Assembly: GCA_947579605.1 (NCBI GenBank) | Contig: OX388329.1 | Coordinates: 29,800,693 to 29,864,692, forward strand | Length of the DNA: 64,000 nucleotides | DNA from: Athripsodes cinereus | Taxonomy: Eukaryota > Arthropoda > Insecta > Trichoptera > Leptoceridae | Direction of reading: 5' to 3' | Shown: positions 23,691-34,439 of the stretch, piece by piece | How the letters are laid out: each line of letters opens with the position of its first letter | How positions within the stretch are numbered: position 1 is the stretch's first letter | The notes under the pieces: model-generated | The model's database searches: none | What the model was told of the DNA's origin: nothing | What the model saw: only the letters and a program-made list of their open reading frames with translations | Program-made: the position numbers and the translations under genes

Positions 23691-23880
23691 AAAGTTTAAT
23701 ATATCGACCGACGGTTCTTGGTGTAAGTTCATATTAATAATTTTTAAAATAAAACACAATATAATATAGTTATTCTACTATTGACTTTATTTATTTTTGC
23801 GAGCCGGCTTTCAAGAGCTTCCGCTCTCATCGTCAGGCAAAAGTAAAGTTTTAGTAAAGCTGTGTTTCATTTTAAAAACT
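23691..23880 (-). mobile_element. Hammerhead-bearing foldback retroposon, best copy
   Basis: A 190-bp element bounded by a perfect 13-bp target duplication, ATCACCATAGAAT (23678-23690 and 23881-23893). On the minus strand it starts AGTTTTTAAAATGAAACACA, which is the inverted complement (two mismatches in 20) of a segment near 23730-23750, so the RNA folds back around the ribozyme in the middle. It contains no open frame. Variable duplications of 10-13 bp in the family suggest reverse-transcription-based insertion rather than cut-and-paste. Confidence 0.65.
23783..23848 (-). ncRNA. Type I hammerhead ribozyme candidate, complete core
   Basis: Reading 5' to 3' on the minus strand: outer stem I ACTTTA (23849-23844), inner stem I TTTTGC (23842-23837), core CTGACGA (23836-23830), one U, stem II GAGAGC with loop GGAA and GCTCTT (six pairs, one G-U), core GAAA (23812-23809), palindrome GCCGGC as stem III (23808-23803), then TC (23802-23801). 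The predicted cut is between 23801 and 23800. The 3' strand of stem I is GCAAAA (23800-23795), then TAAAGT after an internal loop. Every invariant hammerhead position is present (CUGANGA, GAAA, NUH = CUC). Stem III has no loop, so activity would be expected mainly from a dimer, as known for short-stem-III hammerheads in animal retrozymes and Penelope-like elements. The extra U before stem II is unusual. Confidence 0.6.
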
Positions 23881-24106
23881 ATCACCATAGAATGTTCGTT
23901 GACTCAATTGAGGCAACAAATTTCTTGTAAGACAGATAAAATCTGTCACACTTATAATATGCCAACAAATTAAAAAATATATGTTTGGTGCTACCTAATC
24001 TCTTTCATCCATCATTTAGAGTGTTTATTGGCGATGAAATTTCCGTTCACACTTCTGATGATTCATCCTGGATGATCACTCAAAGTGATAAATGTTTTGA
24101 GGATGA

Positions 24107-24150
24107 TTGCGGTGAGATACACAACCCCTAGGTTCTGTATCTCACCGCAA
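24107..24150. repeat. Perfect 15-bp inverted repeat
   Basis: TTGCGGTGAGATACA (24107-24121) and its exact complement (24136-24150) surround a 14-nt loop containing CCCCTAGG. It stands alone in AT-rich DNA. Its function is unknown. Confidence 0.7.
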
Positions 24151-24489
24151 TGTACCTGCTAGTACAATATGTACTGTACATGTCTGTCTGTTTATACCGT
24201 ACATATACCAGTAGTCGTTACACTTTTCTGGACAATGTAAGGTATCTTTGAAAGCCGCACACTGGATATATGGTATTATGTAGTGACATTGAATACATGA
24301 AAGTAGGTACTAGTGATGTCGATAACGGATATTTTTTCATACCGGGTATTGAAGAATAATAATCCAAGCAATATTCCAGAATATTCATACTATTATTTTG
24401 ACTATCCTATCCATATATTTCAATCATACTATTATTTTGACTATCCGCTTACAATAAATATGCATGCTGTCCTCCCCGTATCAATGAAA

Positions 24490-24612
24490 ATTTTTAGGCT
24501 TTTTTTTTTAAAAGATATACCTATCTGGGTTTTGTTATAAACCCAAATACAACCTTATACACCTTTCACAGTAAGCTAAAAGCTTGTGTCGTGAAAGGGG
24601 AGTTTGCCGGTT
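24490..24612 (-). mobile_element. SINE-2 copy, truncated
   Basis: T-run, AAAGATATACCTATCTGGGT (a 4-bp insertion relative to sisters), then CCAAATACAACC...GGGGAGTTTGCCGG. The head is missing. Confidence 0.65.
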
Positions 24613-25229
24613 ATTCGCATATCACTAAATTAAAGATAAAAATGTCTATATTTTTTAACATCTGCCTTTTATAGATACCTTCTCGATATCTTAATGGAAA
24701 AGAGTGAGAGACGAAATCTTTACCGGGTGCTTCACGGAATAGTCAGAATATTGGAATTTTCCTTGAATTTAAAATTTCTACCGTCTCTTCGTCAAATTTC
24801 CATAATCGTATTGGAATTAGAAATGTCTCCTCAATCTCTTAGGTTTCATTGAACAATTTAGAAAAATGGTAGATTCATAAATTAAAATTCGTAAATTTAA
24901 TATAAAAACTTTTTTGCGGGCTACATAAAAGTAAAGGCCGCAGTTTGGGAACCGCTGCTGTAGATTATCTCCTGTGGTTTTCAAACAAACATTCTCTGTC
25001 CCATGGGAGCAAACACGTGTATAATAAGAAGGCCGATATTTATCACGATAATGTTATAATAGGTGGACACTGTCACAAAACAAAGTTATCTGATTATGGT
25101 GTATTGGGTTCGCGTACAAAAAAATAATCTATGTCATTCTGTAATAAGCAAATGTATAATTTGTCCCGTATTTAGTTACAATGGTTTCAGCGTAAAGTCC
25201 CTGAAAATAGCCATCGTATGTAGCCTTAT
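24613..25229. other. Unassigned, with a possible hAT MITE end
   Basis: CAGTTTGGGAACCGCTG at 24940-24956 resembles one end of the hAT MITE at 51857-52050 (AGTTTGGGAACCACTG). No matching opposite end was found. Confidence 0.35.
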
Positions 25230-25512
25230 GATTTAGAATATGGGAATGATACTCATTTTGGAATGAATGAAAACAGAATGACCAGGAAGATATATTTGAC
25301 TGAGGGGAATGGTGTTCGGAGACGTGGCCGTCTGAAGATCAAATGGCAAGATCATTGTGTATAGATTTAAATCAAATCCTACAGAACGGTCACGTGTTGA
25401 GCACGTTGAACAGGAAAGCACGCGTAAGAAATTGAATGATAGTGACGGAAGCAAAAGATGTACGTAAAGATAAAAGGAAGTGGCGCTCGAACCTTTCTGC
25501 CGAAAGCGGCGT
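25230..25512 (+). mobile_element. LINE-A relative, plus strand
   Basis: Encodes, with stops, a NRMTRKIYLTEGNGVRRRGR stretch, LKIKWQDH, NQILQNG, RVLSTLNRKARVRN and a VTEAKDVRKD-like end. It belongs to a subfamily whose tail (GAAGTGGCGCTCGAACCTTT) is shared with 28375-28645 rather than with the copy at 8067. Confidence 0.6.
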
Positions 25513-26109
25513 GATTATTTGTACATATTTATGTATGTATACTCACAATTTTATAGTTTAAAATGTGTGATAATGATGAAATATTCTGATAAACCTAATC
25601 GCTGAATTTAATATGTTTTTTAAAAACATGTTTAAACTAACTGATAATTTCTTTTGTGAAGTTCTCTACAACTTATTTATACATAGTATATAATGTAAAC
25701 AAGTTCGTTTGTGTTTAAGACGAAATCTTTATATGTTTAGTTTCAGTGATGTGTTTGCAAAGTTAAATAATCAATTCAAGCTAATTGCCCAAGAATGAGC
25801 AAAAATTAAAAGACCTAAATTCTTCTTTGTTTCTCTCCGTTGTACAACTTAAGGTTGTTTTGTTCATTATAAAGTTTTTTGTTTGTCTTCGTTCTTTATA
25901 ATTTAACTTCTTTCCTTTGAGTATGAATCGGTTCAAAATGGTTTCTGTCTCTCATTCATTTCTAACAATTGAGTAAATTTTTCAAATAATTAGGTCAGTA
26001 ATTATTAACTCTTTCTTTAAGTAGAGCTTTGATCAAGTCTTTTATAAGCGTTTAATTGATAAATTAAATATAACAGCAACAGAAGGAAGAATTCCAGTTA
26101 CGGTAATTG
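25513..26109. other. Unassigned AT-rich sequence
   Basis: No feature recognised. Confidence 0.4.
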
Positions 26110-26285
26110 TATTTATGTTATGGTAGAGTCTAGGCCTTCAGAACAAGGGGTCCGTGGTTCGATACAAGGTGCCGGCAAACTCCCCTTTCACGGCACAAGT
26201 TTTAAGCTTAGTGTGAAAGGTGAATAAGGTTGTATTTATATTTTTAACAAAACCTAGATATATCTTTTTTTTTAAAAAAATCCTT
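26110..26285 (+). mobile_element. SINE-2, most complete copy
   Basis: A tRNA-like head with a possible A box (TATGGTAGAGTCTAGG, near 26118) and a B box GGTTCGATAC (26156-26165). It is followed by the family body GGTGCCGGCAAACTCCCCTT, GTGTGAAAGGTGAATAAGG and ACCTAGATATATC, ending in a T-run then an A-run. It defines the orientation of the three reversed copies in the window. Confidence 0.65.
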
Positions 26286-27990
26286 ATTTCGGTAGCATTA
26301 ATTTGACGTTTGTAAAATGATAGAAGATTTTACTTTAACAGACTACAGAAAACAGTCTCTAAGTTTTGTAGACTTAACAATACATTATTTTCCCTTTGTC
26401 TAAGGTTTGAAAAGCATAGCGAATAGCAAGATCCATTTTTCTCCTCTTCCATTGTGTTATGCAAGTAAGTAAAGATTTCTGAGAATTCTTGTTTTCAAAT
26501 TAGGTTTGTCTACACTATAGTTAGATTTATAGTATGTTTGATATATTGTTATGTCCACTTAATTTATAAGCGTCTTCTTGATCTTTGCTCTAGAAAACTT
26601 TGACAAACCGTAACAGTTCTATAATAGACTTTATGTATTATATCAAAGTATCTGTATGGTGTCTGAAAACACATAAAAATGTCTGTCATCGTTATCTCAT
26701 TTCTTATTAGTCTCATTTTTTCGTACACGTGTAAAGTTATGAAATGATCTTATATTAATCTCATATTATATCCTTACATGTACGGTATAAACAGTCTTTG
26801 TATTAAACATATTTTGAACTACTCCAGATAAATCATTCCAATTGATCACACTCACCCATAGTCAACCTATTTGAATAGGTATTAACTAGATAGGTATGTT
26901 GTATATGATACACATACATATGTGAACTACCTTAATAAGGAGTGCACAACACAGAGTTTCGACGCTTATGAATCGACTTAGGCTTGGTTAAGAGTACTCT
27001 TTAAACCTAGGTAACATTCCCAATTCCTCTGTGTAATGCTTATCATATGACTTGAAATTTTTGAATGTTGAATATATGTTACAACTCAATATTTCTCAAC
27101 AAGTCTTTGTATTGTTTATTTTACATATTAATATATATTTTATTTAAATCTTTATTATAAATTGCTCAAAACGTAACGTAAAAAATGTAGCGATGTTTAA
27201 TAAACAACACACAAAATTAATACCCCAAACAAAAAGTACTGTTTACAATTTTAAAACACAGGAAAAAGTAGGTGGAAAAGTTTGATATATTAAATTTTGG
27301 TCTGAAATTAAAATACCGATATTAAATTCCTAAATTTTATAAACATTATTACAAAAAATATTTCTGAAGTAAATATCAATATTTGTAGCTGATATTTCTG
27401 AAATAATGTTTATTTTTTTATTAAACCAACGTTGGAGCTTAATCCTTTGATATTCTTAATGAAAGCTTGATAGGTATGTGAATATTTGTTGGCCCGTATT
27501 GGCTTGTCGAGTTTTCCTCGGAATACAAATATCCACATTTTATGAAAACCTTTTTCTTTTAACAAATCTTTTTTGAAAGACTGGATTTCAGCGCATCACG
27601 ATCAAATAATGGCATTTTTGGTAAAAGCTAACTCAACAAGAATATTAATTTTTAGCTCGAACAAAGAATGAGCTTATGCTGGTATAAATATTTTATTAAA
27701 ATTTTTGATGTTGGGACAAGGTTATGTCTGTAAATCATTCCAAGCTGAAGATAATAATGTTTCGAATACAAATGTACTAACCTATATTTTTGTTCGTTCT
27801 TGGTGAAAGTCGTGGTAACATTTTAAATATATTAAAATGAAAAAAAACTTAAAGACATGCGAGTCTGTTTTTTGAGAGAATTCGCTTTCCACAGGAATGT
27901 TTTAATAAGTGAAAAATAATAATACAATATTTGTCTGTCGATGAAATTTCAACTGCTGAAGACAACTTTACATCTTTACAAAATACAAAA
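26286..27990. other. Unassigned AT-rich sequence
   Basis: About 1.7 kb without a recognised gene or repeat. Confidence 0.4.
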
Positions 27991-27994
27991 CAAA

Positions 27995-28350
27995 TTCAAA
28001 TAATTATTCCGAATTTGACATGGTCAGCAATACAAGGGTTCTGCATGGTCAGCATTACAAGGGTTCTCCGAGCTGGAGCAAATAAGAAACTATCAAAATC
28101 CGGAAAGTATTCTGTTTATGTTATGTCATGTGCTCAAAGGAGAAAATTACAAGTTGCTACAGCTGATCATCAAGACCAAGATTGAGGGTCGAAGAGGTGT
28201 ATGAAAGAAGGCAAATCTCTTGGCTCCATAATATTATATAAGAGTGGAAAGAAATACGAAACATCAAAGAGCTGTTTCATACTATTTAAGATAAGAACAC
28301 ATTCTCACAAGTGAAAAGCAACGTCAAAGAGACACGATGCGACACAATAT
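27995..28350 (+). mobile_element. LINE-E fragment (RTE-like tail), degraded
   Basis: In shifting frames it shows LTWSAIQ, NPESILFMLCHVLKGENYKL, LLQLIIKTKIEGRRGV, ISWLHNII, EWKEIRNIKELF and SQVKSNVKETR. These correspond in order to the YLGHVLRGDKYSLLQLI, GKIEGKRG, SWLRNIRDWTGM and ARVIANV blocks at 32522-32893. At least two frame breaks; dead. Confidence 0.6.
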
Positions 28351-28374
28351 AAAGAAGAATAAGTTCAAAAATTC

Positions 28375-28650
28375 AACTCACTGCAAGCATACATACATAC
28401 CATCACGCCACTTCCCTCGCGGGGTAGGCAGAAAGGATCGAGCGCCACTTCCTTCTATCCTTGCGTAAATCTTTTGCTTCCATCACTGTCATACAATTCC
28501 TCATGCATGCTCTCCTGTTCAATGTGCTCAACACATGACCGTCCTATAGGATTTGATTTAAGTGATCTTGCCATTTAATCCTCGGACGTCCACGTCTCTG
28601 AGCACTACTCCTCTCAGCCAAATATATTTCACTGCAAGCGCCATATAATA
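28375..28650 (-). mobile_element. LINE-A relative, minus strand
   Basis: Reverse of the subfamily at 25230-25512. The tail CGCCACTTCCCTCGCGGGGT is followed by GAGCGCCACTTCCTT, then the RRACMRN- and QDHLNQIL-type blocks in reverse. Truncated at about 28640. Confidence 0.6.
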
Positions 28651-28769
28651 TAGACTTTTTAAACGTAGAAAAATAAAAAAAATATATATTTCATTACTTT
28701 TTTACAAACTATATTTAAACCTCCCCCTTTTGGCATTTTGCCATTTTACTTAACAACAATTTTATATTT

Positions 28770-28960
28770 CACTGTGTCGGTGTTTAGGTAGTAGAATTCC
28801 ATATCGAAATAAATAAAACAAGCGTTTTATTCTACTAATGATTTAATCGGTGAGAGAGACGTCTTTCGTCTTATAAGATTGACAATGTCCTCATAAGACG
28901 AAAGACGTCTCTTTCACCGATTAAATCATTTGTAGAATAAAACACTTGTTTTATTTATTT
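28770..28960 (+). mobile_element. Hammerhead-type foldback retroposon with long hairpin
   Basis: A 191-bp element flanked by a perfect 13-bp duplication, CAATTTTATATTT (28757-28769 and 28961-28973). It starts CACTGTGTCGGTG like the copy at 468. From 28806 it forms a near-perfect hairpin of about 70-bp arms with a loop containing TTGACAATGTCC. The hairpin contains TTGACAA (28879-28885), GAAA (28900-28903), GACGTC (28904-28909) and TC. Its left arm carries an inverted copy of the ribozyme's second half, so the element looks like a snapback product. It has no open frame. Confidence 0.65.
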
Positions 28961-28973
28961 CAATTTTATATTT

Positions 28974-29849
28974 GGTTTATAAAAGAATTTCGATATAATT
29001 TAAATTTACGATTTCTCAAATACAATGTCTAAAATCCATCACTTCTGGATAGTTCATAATTATTTCCTTGCAAAATAATATAGACGACACGTAATTTTAC
29101 ATTGTTTTTTGTTACAATATTGCTGTGTTATCAACATATTAACTTTGATATTTTTATATACCCACGTGAAACATGTCTTTACGTGTAAAGAAAAAAAATA
29201 GATTACATCGGAAAGAAGAACCCATATCTTGCACGTGTACATATGTCTTCATTTATTGAGGTTGGCCAAAATCCACGGGGAAAAGGTTGAAATAAAAGAG
29301 GGGAAACAAAAAGTGTTGTTTTTTTCTGTTAAAAAAAATAAATAATACAATAATGAACAACGCACGGAAAAGAAACATCATGCCCTAGGCTTAGGAAAAG
29401 GAAATACAAATTCCATCTACAACAAAGCACCTCTGGGAGTGCAATCTTTTTCTCTTTCTATTTTGCGTAATGGTTGGCTGTTTTATTTCAAATGTTTTCC
29501 TTTGTTAATGTAATTGCTTACGGCAATTTTTTCAATTAAAAATAAAATACGCAAAGAAATATTACTTATTGTATCATTTATTTTTGTCAGAAACATCTGT
29601 TTTCAAACAATGAAAAATTTATGTTCTGTATAGGTTATTTTTATTATTATTATTATTATCAAAATTGAACTTATGACTAAAAAATGATAATAATAAAATA
29701 TACCTATACCGTAGAGCCCCCTCGCAAATAGTTAGTCTCTTGCCTGCATTGTCCGTAATTTTTTTAATATGTTTTGCAAAATACAGTCATTTTACACTTT
29801 ATATTCAGATATGAGGTTTTCCATACATAAGGAATGTCTTATTTTCTGT
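28974..29849. other. Unassigned AT-rich sequence
   Basis: No feature other than a TTA trinucleotide run near 29640. Confidence 0.35.
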
Positions 29850-29945
29850 TAGCACGAAGAAGACGACATGTTAGTTTGTAATATGCTGCTGTTCTGCTGA
29901 CTACCCCACCTGTAGGATACACCGTGATGGTGAAACGTTAGCTTA
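29850..29945 (+). repeat. Family D repeat, partial
   Basis: GCACGAAGAAGACGACATG, TGCTGACTACCCCACCTGTA and CCGTGATGG align with 47025-47106. Confidence 0.5.
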
Positions 29946-30224
29946 TTTTTCAATTTCACAAAGACTCGTATTTACTGCATACATACAATATTAGATTCAA
30001 TATTTAATATAACTTTTTTCAGCGCATGATTTTTTTAAAATCATCAAAGCGTGTACATAATCACTTCCTTTCTCTGAATTTAGCATCTGACTCCTAAAAC
30101 CCTTTCCCCTATGCATGTGCACGCTGCAATATATGTATGTTATACTTTTTCTTATTATTATGTGTCCATGAATGCATTGTTGCCTGCATGTGCCTTTTTC
30201 ATTTGTTTGCTTTATGTTATGTCT

Positions 30225-30440
30225 TTGTTTTTTTTTATATTTATAATATTACTGTAGATGTGTACATTTATGTCTGTTTCGTTTTTTTTTGATTTTAATA
30301 ACCGGGTTAGTTGGAAGACATCGCATTTTAGCGATAAACTCGCCCTCTGTACATTGAATTGTATAAATTATATTTTCTATGTAAATTTGTATTATTGTAA
30401 ACAATGTACAGTGAAGAATAAAATAAATAAATAATAAATA
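30225..30440 (+). mobile_element. LINE-C 3' UTR with tail
   Basis: GGTTAGTTGGAAGACATCGC, then TAGCGATAAACTCGCCCTCT, TGTACAGTGAAGAATAAAAT and a TAAATAA tail. The coding part is absent. Confidence 0.65.
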
Positions 30441-30718
30441 ATTATGATGTTTATAACATTAATACTGCAAGAACTTTAGTAAAAGGGAATGTTCAAATCG
30501 TAGCATGAAATCACAACGTGTATTTGCGTTTTTATTCAAGTCTAAATTTAGTAAGACTGTAATAAAATATTATAGAATATGGAAGAAAACATCAAACATA
30601 AAAAGGCGTTTTAAGACATGTAACATCTTTCTTAACTTTTATTGGCACGTACAGGAAGACTTGCGTATTTATAAAAATCAGTTTGTCTGCTGACTTCCTC
30701 ACAAGTAAATTAATATTA

Positions 30719-30842
30719 AGAGTTGTGTCGGTGCACACGTAGTGGAATTCCATAATTATGTAGATTGAAACAAGCGTTTCTTTCTACTATACAATATTAT
30801 CAATAATCTTTAGTAGAAAGAAACACTTGTTTCAAATTATAT
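30719..30842 (+). mobile_element. Foldback retroposon related to the hammerhead family, core lost
   Basis: A 124-bp element with a perfect 11-bp duplication, AATTAATATTA (30708-30718 and 30843-30853). The 5' module TTGTGTCGGTG...GTAGTGGAATTCCAT matches 28770. The stem GAAACAAGCGTTTCTTTCTA pairs with TAGTAGAAAGAAACACTTGT, but the loop region (about 30790-30812) has no ribozyme core. It shows that the stem can move or survive without the ribozyme. Confidence 0.55.
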
Positions 30843-30854
30843 AATTAATATTAT

Positions 30855-31309
30855 GATTTAAAAAAAGTTTCAAAATCCACCTTAGTTTCGTTTAAAACAA
30901 TGTTACACGCAGTGGTTTTTGGTATCACCTTATTAATAAATAACTAGTTATAAACTTTTCATATTTCATTCAACCCTCTGCTTTTTGGCGTAGTGCGTCT
31001 ATTTCCTGAGAAAATAAAACAGATTTATAATTCCCCAGTGTGGAGGCCAATATAGGGGAAACCTTGCAGTAACCATAAAGCTTATAAAACCAGCCAAACT
31101 AACAAAAATAATATTACAAATATTCTATGCAACTCATTTTGAACGAATATTTACATTATGAGTCCTAATTTTCTAGAAGAGATTATAACAATGCAACCAT
31201 AGTATATTTTCTATATTTTATCTATTTATTATTGCGGCTTTCCACGCATTTTCATTGATTCATTCATATTATGACGATGATGATGTTGGCACTGTTTGAT
31301 GATCTTTTG
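30855..31309. other. Unassigned sequence
   Basis: No feature recognised. Confidence 0.35.
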
Positions 31310-31570
31310 ACTCTCTCAAGGGTGCAGATTTTACTTCGGCGGCTTTCATTTTACTTCTAAATACGGTGATGTCACTCCGGTCTCTAAAAAAGGTCGTTCA
31401 CCTAAGATATGTATTATAGATACCATTGCCCGAATGAATTGGACATTCAAAGAAAATGTGTACAGAATCTTTACATTTAATTCACACTAGCAGTATTCAC
31501 TATTAATAATATCAAACCTTTGAAGATCAGAAGTCTCAAAACAGTGATCTGTTGGTTTCATTAATTATTA
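31310..31570 (+). repeat. Dispersed repeat I, uninterrupted copy
   Basis: It includes GAATGAATTGGACATTCAAAG, TCTTTACATTTAATTCACAC, CAGTATTCACTATTAATAAT and AACAGTGATCT. This is the same repeat into which the large nested element at 46772-51587 inserted, so this copy shows the empty site. A third piece is at 36570-36680. Source element unknown. Confidence 0.6.
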
Positions 31571-32160
31571 CTTTTATATTGTGTCTGTGTACAAGTTCTT
31601 TTTTGATACCATTTTTTTTCATTCAAGTTTTGAGAAATTAACTATCATTTTCTTATAGAAAATTATGAAAAACTTCTAGAAGATATACATATTTTTTCTA
31701 ATTTGATAAGAATCGGAAGAAACTCGCGTTAAGTTTAATGATGTCCTTAAACAGCTTTTGTGTTTTTGTTAGGCGATTGTTATTTATTAAAACTATTGTG
31801 ACAAAACTTGTTTACCCAAAGAAAATGTTAATGTTATTATCATGTTGAAATGTCCCTTGAGAGAAAGTGTACCTGAGTTTGGGTTTATATTTACAACCAA
31901 TTTATTTAATTCATTCCATAAATTTTTTCTAATACAAATTCTATAAACATATATGTCTCAACCACACCGTTATAAAGTACACATTTTGAATATGTGCTAT
32001 TTACTTTTATTTTAGTCGCATAAAGGAATTTCACCCTTTGTGATGAATACAGAGTAAAAAATCTTGTTCACGTTCCTTTGAACTAACTACGTGTGTTGTG
32101 ATACATGGTATAACACAGGGATGGGAAGTGTGCCCCTGAAATTTAATTTGTGACAAGTTT
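31571..32160. other. Unassigned sequence
   Basis: No feature recognised. Confidence 0.35.
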
Positions 32161-32235
32161 CTAAGAAGTATGTTTTTCACACATACACTGTAAATATTGT
32201 TTATTCAGTAGAAGAGATGTATTAATTAAAAAATC

Positions 32236-32372
32236 AATACAACATTTCATTGTCTCGATCACGAGCTGACACACAAATTCATTACAACATTTCATTGTGT
32301 CGATCACGAGCTGACACACAAATTCATTACAACATTTCATTGTCTCGATCACGAGCTGACACACAAATTCAT
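32236..32372. repeat. 45-bp minisatellite, three copies
   Basis: Three tandem units at 45-bp spacing (starts of ACAACATTTCATTG at 32239, 32284 and 32329). They differ by only one or two bases. Because 45 is a multiple of three, a minus-strand frame reads the repeated NEFVCQLVIETMKC. I take this as a chance open frame, not a gene. Confidence 0.85.
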
Positions 32373-32494
32373 TTACTCGCGACATACATGACTCATTCAC
32401 GCTGCACAAAGTGACATACTAACTAACCCTTTTTTACAATTCAATGCCAACTAACCCACTGTCATCTTTTGTGTTGCATGCTTAAATGTTCAAA

Positions 32495-32900
32495 CCAACT
32501 TCTTCTTCTTCTCGTGCCGTATCAGGTCCCCCCGACGTTGGCAATCACTCTGGCGAAGGCTTCTCTATCTTGCGCGACCAGGAACAGCTCCCCCACATGT
32601 CTCATCCCGGTCCAGTCTCTTATGTTGCGCAGCCAAGACGTTTGCCTTCTTCCAGCACCACGCTTCCCCTCAATCTTCCCCATCAGTATCAGCTGGAGCA
32701 AACTATACTTATCGCCCCGCAGAACGTGACCCAGATATGAAATCTTACGGATCTTAACGTCCTTCAGCAGCTGTCTACTGCAATTGGCTCTTCTCAAAAC
32801 CTCCGAGTTGCTGACCAAATCTGTCCATGATATGCGAAGCATTATGTTGTGCAACCACATCTCGAACGCCTCCAACCGGTTCATAGTGTGCAATTCAAAC
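32495..32900 (-). mobile_element. LINE-E fragment (RTE-like tail), open
   Basis: A continuous 123-residue minus-strand frame (32522-32893). It runs TMNRLEAFEMWLHNIMLRIS, WTDLVSNSEVLRR, ISYLGHVLRGDKYSLLQLIL, GKIEGKRGAGRRQTSWLRN, IRDWTGM and REAFARVIANV. This is the C-terminal region of a LINE reverse transcriptase, after the palm. 5'-truncated at about 32893. Confidence 0.7.
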
Positions 32901-33640
32901 CAACGAACGCACTAATTTACAAAATGTATGTAATTGTGATCTTATTTTTGAAGACATGGTTTTAAGTTTAAAAAATCTGAATATCACTATTTTTTTATTG
33001 TTTTACATTTTTTTTATTGTTTCAGATGACAAAACCAATCAGAAATCTCGATTAGAGAATTGTGTTTACACCATGAAAAATTGTGCAAAATGTAATCGAA
33101 AGAAGTAAGAAGGGACGCCTTTCCGCACTCCAATCGAGATGTCTAATTGGTTCTGAATGTGTCCTTTTTGACTTTGTAAATAAATACCACGAAATAATCT
33201 ATGTTTTACCTATGTTGTCCTTATGGTATCACAAATATTTGCGATGTTCCCCTTTTTGTCTTTGTCCGTAATATCAAAGCCGGAATGCGGTTCTCTTTAC
33301 CTGAAACAAAATAATATAATACGTATGTAGTACATCCCTCGTACAATAATGGTATGTAAGATAAACCAATATGGCTCCCTGTTACATCGTATGGAAAGGC
33401 CGTCTCTTTTTGGAATTTCAGATAGTTCAACTCCCTATAGGTTAATAAAGCAAAGCGAATTTTTAGTTCATTACTAAAGGTACTGACTACGGACTAAACC
33501 ACGTTCAGATCTTCTACATATATTGTGATTATATAATTATATAGGTATATAAATACCTCTGTGGAGTATATTGATCCTATAAGAGATACATTCGCAGTAT
33601 TGAATAAATTAATTCATATATTTATGTATGAGTAGGAATG
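32901..33640. other. Unassigned sequence
   Basis: No feature recognised. Confidence 0.35.
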
Positions 33641-33667
33641 TCATTCGTATTTTAATTTCTTATAATT

Positions 33668-33850
<183 letters not shown>

Positions 33851-34230
33851 TTATTCTTTACTGTACATTGATAACAAGCAAATTCACACAAAAATACATT
33901 TAAAACAAAGACAATCATACAATCAATATACAGAGGGCGAGTTTATCGCAGAGGCGCGATTTCTTCCAAGTAACCCAATTTCATGAAACTTTCACATTAA
34001 GAAAATCTTAAAGAAAGGAAAGAGGAGGTAAAAAAGGAGAAGAATATGTAGGAAAAGGGACTAGGATACAGAAGCCATATTTTGTGTGATAAAATGGTCC
34101 TTGACCGCCCGCTTTAAAGCTTGAAGAGTGGGGAGCAACCTTATTCTGGAAGGCAAACTATTCCAACAGCGAGCAACATGAACAGAATAAGAGTTTGGAA
34201 AAAAGTTTGAGCTATGAGCTGGTAATTATA
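33851..34230 (-). mobile_element. LINE-C 3' end with coding C-terminus
   Basis: On the minus strand from about 34225 the frame reads AHSSNFFPNSYSVHVARCWN, SLPSRIRLLPTLQALKRAVK, then DHFITQNMASVS and a stop. The FFP...WNSLP block is the usual end of Jockey/CR1-type ORF2 proteins. The 3' UTR with the CGCGCCTCTGCGATAAACTC signature and the (TAAA)n tail follow. It identifies the 3' UTR fragments at 1590, 11030, 11395, 30225 and 37200. Confidence 0.75.
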
Positions 34231-34439
34231 TGTATGAGGTTTTAGCGATTTCTACCGCATTCATTATATCAGCTGTCACATCTTCTTTGAGGATATATTT
34301 TGTATATTTTTTTCTGTTTCGCTGTTTTTTTTTTCTTGGCCAGTAGCTGTTATGGTCTTAGTGCAGGGTGATATTTTTAGAATCATAATAACAATAATTA
34401 GTTTGTTCGTTCGAAATAGCAAGAGCCACTTTTAATAAG

